Below the pieces are notes generated by a model, which saw only the letters and a list, made by a program, of their open reading frames with translations, was not told the origin of the DNA and made no database searches. Positions 1-6,113 of a DNA stretch of 6,922 nt are shown one piece after another. Position 1 is the first letter of the stretch. Each line of letters starts with the position of its first letter. The stretch comes from Candidatus Kuenenia stuttgartensis (lineage in GTDB: Bacteria; Planctomycetota; Planctomycetia; Isosphaerales; Isosphaeraceae), in the NCBI GenBank assembly GCA_945872325.1, contig CAMBZY010000171.1:1-6922 (forward strand), in the 5' to 3' direction. The translations under genes and the position numbers were made by a program.

Positions 1-1641
1 AAGATTAAAGATCGGTCATGGACATTTTCACTCGAACCGATCGTGCAGAAACTCAATGAACAGGACGAAGGCTTTGTCAATGTCCTTGAATTGAAGCCGA
101 TTGCCCCTTATTCTAATTATGCGTCAATTTCACTCGATTTTGAAGACACAAACGCGCCTCAGTCCATAGAAGATCTGAGTCACAATGCAATGATCGCGCC
201 TCTACAAAACAGGCTCGAACATTCGATTGATTCCAAAGGTCAGCTCGATATCACCGTGGTCCTCCGAATGCTTGAAGGGACTCTTGGAATTATCCAGAGT
301 GCCGTAACAGATGTCGAATTTTTCGAGAGGGCGGTCCAGGTCATGGTCAACCTGCTCGACCTGGATCAAGGATGGGCATTAACCCTTAATAAAATGGGCG
401 ACTGGAAAGTGGTTGCAACTGTTCAGAATCCACGGTCTGAACAGCCGTTCCAAAAGGTTCCTAATGACAGTATTCTACGCAAGTTAAAAGAATCTGGCCA
501 AAGCGCCTGGATGAGACTTGGGGATCAAAATCTGACCCGTTCAGAAATACTGATAGGCCTCTCGGAATCTGTCGGTGCCCCGGTTCTGAATCCATCAGGA
601 CAAGTGGTTGGTGGCCTTTGTGGAGTCAAATTTGTCGATGATTATTACAGTAATGCAACAAAAGACCTGCTAAATAAATCTCGATCACAAACCCTGACTG
701 AACTGCGAGTGATTATCATGCAGATTCTGGCTGGCTGTGTCGCATCAGGCATCGCACACCTCACCATGAGGAGTGAGCGTGACCAGCTTGAAACCATGCT
801 CGAACAATACTTTACGAAAAAAGTTTCGGAACGGATTAAAACCGATCCCAATCTGCTCAGAGGCTCTGAATATGAAATCACTTCACTTTTTTGTGACATT
901 CGTAATTTCAGCCGAATCAGCGCAAACCTTGAGCCAGACCTGCTTTTGGAATGGCTTCAGGAATCGCTTTCAACCATTTCGGAATGCGTCCCCAACTACG
1001 ATGGAATTGTAGTCGATTACATTGGCGACGAACTCATGGCCATTTGGGGCGAAATCAGCACCGATACAGATCAGGCAGCAAGGGCTGTAAAAGCTGGATT
1101 TGCGATGATTAAGGCTGTGGAGCAACTTTCCGATCTCTGGATGGATCGGCTCGGCGGGAAAGGCTTTTCAGTCGGTGTCGGTATCAATACAGGAAATGCA
1201 TTTGTAGGGAATATTGGAACCCCCCGGAAATTAAAGTTTGGGGCAATTGGCAATTCGGTGAACCTGGCCAGTCGTGTCCAAGGTGTGACAAAGCACTTCG
1301 GCTGCCCGTTTCTCGTAACCCACCACACCTGGGAACAACTCGACGGCAAGTTTCTTGGCCGTCGAATCGGTAGCGTATCGCTCGTCAATATCCCTGCCCC
1401 TGTCGACCTTTACCAAGTCTTCTCTGACCACGATCCAGAGAAATTGACGATGTGCCAGAATTACGAACTGGCTCTCGCTCATTTTGAGAATCAGGAATTC
1501 AGCGAAGCCGCTGCCATCGCTGGACAAATCCTAAACCATCATCGCGACGACCGCCCTTCAATCATCCTGCTCCAGCGAGCGATCGGATGCCTGATCGATC
1601 CCGACTCGTTTTCGAAAACGATCGTAATCACTGGAAAATAA
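1..1641 (+). CDS. GAF domain-class III adenylate/guanylate cyclase, 5' partial
   Basis: Cytoplasmic signalling enzyme predicted to convert a nucleoside triphosphate to a 3',5'-cyclic nucleotide. Residues are numbered from the GTG at 43, but the frame is open to position 1, with no in-frame ATG and no Shine-Dalgarno before that GTG, so the true N-terminus lies outside the window. Order: variable N-terminal stretch; GAF-like sensor about 70-200; helical linker ending in the typical pre-cyclase motif LEQYF at 253; cyclase catalytic domain about 278-460; TPR-like helical tail about 475-530. Metal-binding aspartates are D285 (FCDIRNFS) and D329 (IGDELMA). The transition-state pair is N407 and R411 (VNLASR). 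The two base-selecting positions are unusual: D325 stands where Lys is expected and K398 where Asp or Thr is expected, so ATP versus GTP preference cannot be read from sequence. Related proteins often carry an upstream FHA domain, which is inference here. Confidence 0.9.
   Translation, partial: KIKDRSWTFSLEPIVQKLNEQDEGFVNVLELKPIAPYSNYASISLDFEDTNAPQSIEDLSHNAMIAPLQNRLEHSIDSKGQLDITVVLRMLEGTLGIIQSAVTDVEFFERAVQVMVNLLDLDQGWALTLNKMGDWKVVATVQNPRSEQPFQKVPNDSILRKLKESGQSAWMRLGDQNLTRSEILIGLSESVGAPVLNPSGQVVGGLCGVKFVDDYYSNATKDLLNKSRSQTLTELRVIIMQILAGCVASGIAHLTMRSERDQLETMLEQYFTKKVSERIKTDPNLLRGSEYEITSLFCDIRNFSRISANLEPDLLLEWLQESLSTISECVPNYDGIVVDYIGDELMAIWGEISTDTDQAARAVKAGFAMIKAVEQLSDLWMDRLGGKGFSVGVGINTGNAFVGNIGTPRKLKFGAIGNSVNLASRVQGVTKHFGCPFLVTHHTWEQLDGKFLGRRIGSVSLVNIPAPVDLYQVFSDHDPEKLTMCQNYELALAHFENQEFSEAAAIAGQILNHHRDDRPSIILLQRAIGCLIDPDSFSKTIVITGK
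1606..1621. repeat. 16-bp perfect palindrome at the end of the cyclase gene
   Basis: TCGTTTTCGAAAACGA reads the same on both strands and lies within the last codons of the cyclase gene, about 20 bases before its stop. It could be a protein-binding site or a small hairpin, or simply a coding coincidence. No T-run follows, so it is not a convincing terminator. Confidence 0.35.
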
Positions 1642-1728
1642 CCATTTGCCTCGCTTTTTAATCCATTTTGCATGTTTCGCAGAAATTCTGTGCGATAGAC
1701 TCTTGCGTCCCTCGTCATTCTCATGTAA

Positions 1729-1757
1729 GTTACGTATTCAGCCTTTGATGATACAAT
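1729..1757 (+). promoter_or_regulatory. weak candidate promoter for the cytochrome gene
   Basis: TACAAT at 1752-1757 matches the sigma-70 -10 consensus at five of six bases. The hexamer 17 bases upstream (GTTACG, 1729-1734) is a poor -35. If used, transcription would start near 1764, after the ATG at 1758, which would leave only the ATG at 1785 usable. This is a by-eye call, and PVC-group promoters are poorly defined. Confidence 0.25.
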
Positions 1758-1768
1758 ATGGTCGCCGA

Positions 1769-1775
1769 AAGGGAG
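1769..1775 (+). promoter_or_regulatory. ribosome binding site that decides the cytochrome start
   Basis: AAGGGAG sits nine bases before the ATG at 1785. The alternative in-frame ATG at 1758 has no purine-rich site ahead of it. The downstream start also gives a more normal signal peptide, so 1785 is preferred. Confidence 0.65.
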
Positions 1776-1784
1776 TTCGGCCTG

Positions 1785-4700
1785 ATGAATACACAAACTC
1801 GACATACGACTTCAACAAAAGACCTCGCTCAAGGCCTTTTTGTCCTTGTCGTATTATCAATCGCACTCTCCCTATTCGTTTTATTCAACGAAGTACAGGC
1901 GCAGACCCCATTCAAACGGATCCCTGTCGACACAAATCCTGTGCGGCGCGTTCAATATGAAGCAGGCGACCTTGATTCTGGTTTTTCAGTTGCAGGCCAA
2001 ACCGACGGCCATGTATTGGCCAAAAGTAGTGGCTGTATCAATTGCCATGCTGGTCAGCACGACCCTCACTTTAAAGAGTCTGTCAAACTCGGATGTACTG
2101 ACTGCCACGGTGGTAATGCTCAGGCCATCGACAAAACCAGTGCCCATATCCACCCTCGATTCCCGCAAGCCTGGCCCAGCTCAGCAAATCCTCCAAGGTC
2201 CTACACATTACTAAATCGTGAATCTCCGGAATTTATTCAATTCGTAAATCCCGGAGATCTCCGAGTTGCAAAATTCAGCTGCGGCACTTCCGGCTGCCAT
2301 GGTGAAATTGTCGATCAGGTCGGCAAAAACATGATGACCCACGGAGCGATGCTCTGGAATGCAGCACTTTATAACAACGGAGCCATTCCAAACAAGCATC
2401 CACGCTATGGAGAAAGCTATTCCACCAACGGAACGCCGCAACGTTTATTGACACTCCCCCCGCCCACCGCTCACGAAACAGCCACAAAAGGCGTCCTTCC
2501 ATTTCTCGAACCCCTGCCCCGTTTTGAAATCAGTCAACCCGGGAACATTCTAAGAATATTCGAACGAGGCCGTCGCGAACCCCAGGAAATCGGGCTACCA
2601 AACCCTCTGGAAGATCCCGGTCGGCCTAAAGCTGGCCTCAGCCCTCGTGGACTTGGCACAAAAAATCGAACCGATCCCGTCTTCCTCGGCCTTCAAAAGA
2701 CCCGTTTGCTTGATCCGACACTCAATTTTTTAGGTACGAATGATCACCCAGGCGATTACCGGTCAAGTGGATGTACCTCCTGTCACGTGGTTTACGCCAA
2801 CGATCGATCGCCAGTCAATTCAGGTCCATATGCAATTTATGGCAATAAAGGCACTTCATTTCAGTCCGATCCGATGATCGCCAAAGGCGAGTCAGGTCAT
2901 CCAATTGACCACAGATTTACGGTCGGGATACCCACCAGCCAGTGCATCGTCTGCCATGTCCACCCCGGTACAACTGTCATGAACAGCTATACCGGTTTTA
3001 TGTGGTGGGACGATGAAACGGACGCAGAAGTCATGTTCCCTGAAAAGGAGAAAAAGTTGACTTCTGAGGAATATACAAAATCCCAGATGCTCAACCCGGA
3101 CGAGGCCGCCGCGCGTGGAAACTGGTCAGATCCGGAGTTTCTGGCCAATATCACAGACCTGAATCCAAGCCTCAAACATACCCAGTTTGCCGATTATCAT
3201 GGCCACGGTTGGGTCTTTAAAGCCGTCTTCAAAAAAGATCGAAAAGGCAATCTTCTGGACCATCGCGGCCGAGTCGTTGAAGGAGCCGCCGGCGCCGAAC
3301 TTCAAGCAGCTACAGCCATTCCAGAAGATGTCAAGATGCTTTATCGAAGCGTACTCAGGCCTAATGAATTTGCTAAGGCCGAAGAAACTCTCTCTGCAAA
3401 ACGCGACGGAATGCCAGTCCATCAAATGGACATTCACCTTGAAAAAGGCATGCATTGTGTGGATTGCCACTTTATTCAGGATATGCATGGCAATAATAAA
3501 TTATACGGCGAAGTTCGAAATGCCATCGAAATTCAATGCGTGGATTGCCACGGCCAGGTTGGAGAGCGGGCCAGCCTCATCACATCAGGGCCAGCCTCAG
3601 ATACCTCGGCGGCTAAATCTGGAAAATCAGGACGTGACCTCGCTGCCATGCGAACTCCTTTTGGCGAACGAAGGTTCGAAAAACAGGGCTCTAAAATTAT
3701 TCAAAGGTCAATGGTCGAAAAAGACCTGAAATGGGACGTCTCACAAGTGGACGACACCATTAACCCACAATCTCCCGACTATAACGAACGCGCCCACCTT
3801 GCCAAAACAGTTCGATTTGAAGGCGATCAAATGACTTGGGGCGACCGTCCCAAAGATCAATCGCTGTGTGCCCACTCGAATAAGAATATGTCTTGTATTG
3901 CATGCCATTCCTCGTGGAACCCCAGCTGTTTTGGCTGCCATTTGCCTCAAAAAGCCAATCGCAAAACGCCCATGTTGCATAATGAAGGCGATGTGACCCG
4001 AAATGCCATTTCCTATAATTTCCAGACCCTTCGCGACGATGTCTTCATGCTCGCCCGCGATGGGGATGTCACAGGAAATCGCATCGGCCCTGCCCGATCG
4101 AGTTGCGCAATCCATGTAAGCTCTTACAATGGTAATCGCGAGTCGGTCTACGTCCAACAACAGACAGTCTCGGCTGAGGGACTCTCCGGAGTCGCATTCA
4201 GCACAAACGTTCCCCATACTGTCAGAGGTATTGCACCAAAAATTAAAGGCGGACCAAATCATGGTCATCCTGATAGCCCTGAAGCGATGATTTCAGGCCG
4301 AAGTGAAACCAAAATGTGCACCGATTGTCATATCTCGGAAAATGGCGACAATAATGCAATCATGGCCCAGCTCATGATGCAAGGCACAAACTTCACCAAT
4401 TTCATCGGCCGATATTGTTGGGTCGCCACTGGCGAACATGGCTTGTCTGCCGTAACGGTAACCGAACGCGATGAACCTCAAACGGTCATCGGCAGCTCAC
4501 TTCATAAAATCGCTTACCCGGAACGATTCCAGAAACATATTGCATCTCATGCCGAACTGGAGCATCTTCACGAACACCCTGGCCGCGACATTTCCGAATT
4601 TCGCAGCAAGCCGGAAGTCCTTGCAATTCAAGCCAGAGGTGAATACCTCTATGCAGCCTGTGGTGAACAAGGCCTCCGCATTTTCGACATCGCATTTATT

Positions 4701-5801
4701 GATAACAAAGGATTTTCCGAACGGATTTCAACAGCCCCGGTTTCCCCACTAGGCCAAAGGCTTTACGTTCGCACGAAAAATGCTCGTGACGTCGCTGCTC
4801 CAACCACCATAGCACCCGACCCAACCCGCTCGCACCTGCCTGAAAATAAAGAACAGCCTGTCCATATGGCATACGCATATATATATGTGGCCGATGCTGA
4901 GGAAGGTCTTGTCATGGTCAGTGCCGCCACTTTGCTGGACGGAAACCCTCTGAACAATTATCTCAAAAAAGATATTGTCTTTAATCCTGATGGGATCCTC
5001 CACGGCGCAAAATCTGTAACGGTGGTTGGAACCAATGCTTATGTTGGGTGCGACAAGGGGCTTGTGGTCGTTTCAGTGAATGAACCCTCTAAACCACGTA
5101 TTACGAGTGTCATCGGAGCGCCTTTCCTTAACGATGTCAGAGATGTAGAAGCTCAGTTCCGTTATGCATTTGTGGCCGACAGCGAAGGTATCAAGGTCTT
5201 AGACATTACCAATCCTGAACAGCCCCAGCCGGTTTCGGCATTGCCTCTTGCAGAGGCGTACAAAATCTATCCAGCAAGAACTTATGCCTATGTTGCTGCT
5301 GGGCGTCAGGGACTGGTGATTCTTGATATTGAGAATCCTGAAAAGCCCGTGATTGATCAGGTCTATAATGCAAATGGTCTGATTGATGATTGCCGGGACG
5401 TCAAACTTGGAATCACTTACACCAGTCAGTTTGCATATCTGGCTGACGGTCATAACGGCTTAAGAATCGTTCAACTAACATCGACAGAAACTCCTGGTTA
5501 TCAGGGCTTTAGCCCACGACCGACTCCTGTTTTGGTTGCATCCAGAAAAATGCCGAAATCAGGGCATGCACTTGCAATAGCTGAAGGCATTGACAGAGAT
5601 CGGGCTGTGGATGAATCAGGCAACCAGATTGCCGTCTTTGGGAGGGTCGGCGCCAGACCATTGAGCCTGCTTGATCAACGCCGGATGTATTTACATAACG
5701 ATAAGTTGTGGCAGGTTTCGGACGATCACCGCTCTCCAGTTTATCAGAAAATTCCCCAACTGAATCAGAAACAATCCGTTCCACTCATCCCACAGAGATG
5801 A
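1785..5801 (+). CDS. exported decahaem c-type cytochrome fused to LVIVD-repeat beta-propeller
   Basis: A 1338-residue extracytoplasmic electron-transfer protein of unknown partner (nine residues longer if started at 1758). The N-terminus carries a hydrophobic segment about 17-36 ending in VQA before QTPF, a plausible signal peptidase I site, so it is exported and haem would be attached in the periplasm. Canonical CxxCH sites begin at residues 84, 104, 330, 387, 558, 585, 704, 715 and 845; a CX4CH site (CGTSGCH) begins at 166. A degenerate CAIH is at 774. Long haem-free stretches (about 170-330, 390-555) suggest extra structure between haem clusters. From about 945 to 1240 the protein becomes a propeller with six 'GL-[hydrophobic]-V/L-D' strand motifs near residues 964, 1041, 1093, 1136, 1177 and 1226 (LRIFDI, LVMVSA, LVVVSV, IKVLDI, LVILDI, LRIVQL), matching LVIVD repeats. 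The last 110 residues have no recognised domain. Redox role is inferred from haem motifs; substrate is unknown. Confidence 0.9.
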   Translation: MNTQTRHTTSTKDLAQGLFVLVVLSIALSLFVLFNEVQAQTPFKRIPVDTNPVRRVQYEAGDLDSGFSVAGQTDGHVLAKSSGCINCHAGQHDPHFKESVKLGCTDCHGGNAQAIDKTSAHIHPRFPQAWPSSANPPRSYTLLNRESPEFIQFVNPGDLRVAKFSCGTSGCHGEIVDQVGKNMMTHGAMLWNAALYNNGAIPNKHPRYGESYSTNGTPQRLLTLPPPTAHETATKGVLPFLEPLPRFEISQPGNILRIFERGRREPQEIGLPNPLEDPGRPKAGLSPRGLGTKNRTDPVFLGLQKTRLLDPTLNFLGTNDHPGDYRSSGCTSCHVVYANDRSPVNSGPYAIYGNKGTSFQSDPMIAKGESGHPIDHRFTVGIPTSQCIVCHVHPGTTVMNSYTGFMWWDDETDAEVMFPEKEKKLTSEEYTKSQMLNPDEAAARGNWSDPEFLANITDLNPSLKHTQFADYHGHGWVFKAVFKKDRKGNLLDHRGRVVEGAAGAELQAATAIPEDVKMLYRSVLRPNEFAKAEETLSAKRDGMPVHQMDIHLEKGMHCVDCHFIQDMHGNNKLYGEVRNAIEIQCVDCHGQVGERASLITSGPASDTSAAKSGKSGRDLAAMRTPFGERRFEKQGSKIIQRSMVEKDLKWDVSQVDDTINPQSPDYNERAHLAKTVRFEGDQMTWGDRPKDQSLCAHSNKNMSCIACHSSWNPSCFGCHLPQKANRKTPMLHNEGDVTRNAISYNFQTLRDDVFMLARDGDVTGNRIGPARSSCAIHVSSYNGNRESVYVQQQTVSAEGLSGVAFSTNVPHTVRGIAPKIKGGPNHGHPDSPEAMISGRSETKMCTDCHISENGDNNAIMAQLMMQGTNFTNFIGRYCWVATGEHGLSAVTVTERDEPQTVIGSSLHKIAYPERFQKHIASHAELEHLHEHPGRDISEFRSKPEVLAIQARGEYLYAACGEQGLRIFDIAFIDNKGFSERISTAPVSPLGQRLYVRTKNARDVAAPTTIAPDPTRSHLPENKEQPVHMAYAYIYVADAEEGLVMVSAATLLDGNPLNNYLKKDIVFNPDGILHGAKSVTVVGTNAYVGCDKGLVVVSVNEPSKPRITSVIGAPFLNDVRDVEAQFRYAFVADSEGIKVLDITNPEQPQPVSALPLAEAYKIYPARTYAYVAAGRQGLVILDIENPEKPVIDQVYNANGLIDDCRDVKLGITYTSQFAYLADGHNGLRIVQLTSTETPGYQGFSPRPTPVLVASRKMPKSGHALAIAEGIDRDRAVDESGNQIAVFGRVGARPLSLLDQRRMYLHNDKLWQVSDDHRSPVYQKIPQLNQKQSVPLIPQR
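2280..2300 (+). other. atypical CX4CH haem-attachment site
   Basis: Encodes CGTSGCH (residues 166-172), with four residues between the cysteines instead of two. CX4CH haem binding is known in some multihaem cytochromes, so this may be a tenth haem. The surrounding sequence is in frame with no sign of an indel. Confidence 0.6.
4614..5480 (+). repeat. LVIVD-type beta-propeller repeats within the cytochrome gene
   Basis: About six degenerate protein repeats, of 41 to 77 residues. Each has a 'Y/A-Y-V-A-[DG]-x-x-x-G-L/I-x-[VI]-[LV]-D' core, for example YAFVADSEGIKVLDI and YAYVAAGRQGLVILDI. Some are followed by a 'NPE-P' turn (residues near 1143 and 1184). This is the signature of LVIVD repeats, which form propellers on the outside of the cytoplasmic membrane. 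The repeats are not visible at DNA level. Confidence 0.8.
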
Positions 5802-5926
5802 CGAGTCGAGATAAAATCAAGTCGCGATTCAGAGTTGAAAAGGACTCAAAAAAACAGAACGTCGAGCCACAACAATCTCTTAATTCACGGGCGGAGCACA
5901 ATGGTGCTCGCAATCATAAATTTTGA
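5798..5926 (+). CDS. possible small basic protein, translationally coupled
   Basis: A 42-codon frame whose ATG overlaps the cytochrome TGA as ATGA, the usual geometry for stop-start coupling. The product is strongly charged and basic (starts MTSRDKIKSRFRVEKDSKKQ), with no membrane segment, signal peptide, Cys or recognised domain. The purine-rich ACAGAG just upstream is a poor ribosome site. The frame is open further back in the cytochrome as well, which is compatible with chance. I do not recognise it; it may be real or spurious. Confidence 0.25.
   Translation: MTSRDKIKSRFRVEKDSKKQNVEPQQSLNSRAEHNGARNHKF
5894..5909 (+). terminator. small hairpin after the cytochrome gene, doubtful terminator
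   Basis: GAGCAC and GTGCTC form a perfect six-pair stem with loop AATG. No proper T-run follows, only TTTT at 5921-5924 eleven bases later, so it is at best a weak terminator or an mRNA-end stabiliser. It would lie inside the possible 42-codon ORF. Confidence 0.25.
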
Positions 5927-5983
5927 TAAAATGTTATGCAGGCCATGCCTACCGACATGGCGGTCTTGGGCTTGATGATGGCT

Positions 5984-6012
5984 TTGCTCGGAAGAAAATC
6001 AAAAAGTATTTT
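5984..6012 (+). promoter_or_regulatory. weak candidate promoter for the NHL-repeat gene
   Basis: TTGCTC (5984-5989) and TATTTT (6007-6012) are separated by 17 bases, the ideal sigma-70 spacing, but match the consensus only three and four of six. If real, the transcript would start near 6019 and carry a leader of about 95 bases with the inner hairpin in it. Other positions are not excluded. Confidence 0.2.
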
Positions 6013-6096
6013 AGAACTTGGTTGATTCCAAGATTGGGATCATGGATGATGGAATCAGCGACAGTTTTGCAACCTAGTTCATATTGAAGTTCTAAA
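6010..6096 (+). repeat. nested inverted repeats in the leader of the NHL gene
   Basis: The outer arms TTTAGAACTT (6010-6019) and AAGTTCTAAA (6087-6096) are perfectly complementary. Directly inside lies a second ten-pair stem, GTTGATTCCA (6021-6030) with TGGAATCAGC (6050-6059), containing one G-U pair. A small extra stem (ATCA 6039-6042 with TGAT 6047-6050) competes at its tip. Together they could fold as a two-level RNA structure ending six bases before the Shine-Dalgarno. It could be a regulatory leader, a DNA-binding site, or the remains of a small repeat element. Confidence 0.5.
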
Positions 6097-6101
6097 TTCA
6101 T

Positions 6102-6106
6102 AGGAG
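6102..6106 (+). promoter_or_regulatory. ribosome binding site of the NHL-repeat gene
   Basis: AGGAG lies seven bases before the ATG at 6114, near-ideal strength and spacing. It fixes the start of an ORF that runs off the right edge of the window. Confidence 0.85.
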
Positions 6107-6113
6107 TTGAGAC

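Larger units (their letters stand above)
5927..6113. other. intergenic region without recognised gene, rich in inverted repeats
   Basis: No ORF with a ribosome site and no RNA gene was recognised here. It contains a GCCATG...CATGGC inverted repeat (5942-5947 with 5956-5961), a weak promoter candidate at 5984-6012, and the nested inverted repeats at 6010-6096. The stretch ends in the Shine-Dalgarno of the NHL gene. Its content fits a promoter and leader region for that gene. Confidence 0.5.

Noticed and set aside
1674..1697. Imperfect inverted repeat CGCAGAA/TTCTGTGCG after the cyclase gene
   Set aside because: The pairing needs a two-base bulge and no T-run follows, so it is not a supportable terminator.
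3187..3729. 180-codon plus-strand ORF in another frame inside the cytochrome gene
   Set aside because: It overlaps coding sequence carrying two CVDCH haem sites, and its own translation resembles no domain.
3741..4268. 175-codon minus-strand ORF (and other minus-strand ORFs within the cytochrome gene)
   Set aside because: It is fully covered by the cytochrome frame, which shows haem motifs across the same bases; no ribosome site or recognisable domain was seen.
4876..4887. Palindromic CATATATATATG tract
   Set aside because: It encodes AYIYV in a propeller strand; alternating Tyr and Ile codons explain it.
5894..5924. Strong rho-independent terminator after the cytochrome gene
   Set aside because: The stem has only six pairs, and the nearest T-run is four bases long and eleven bases away.
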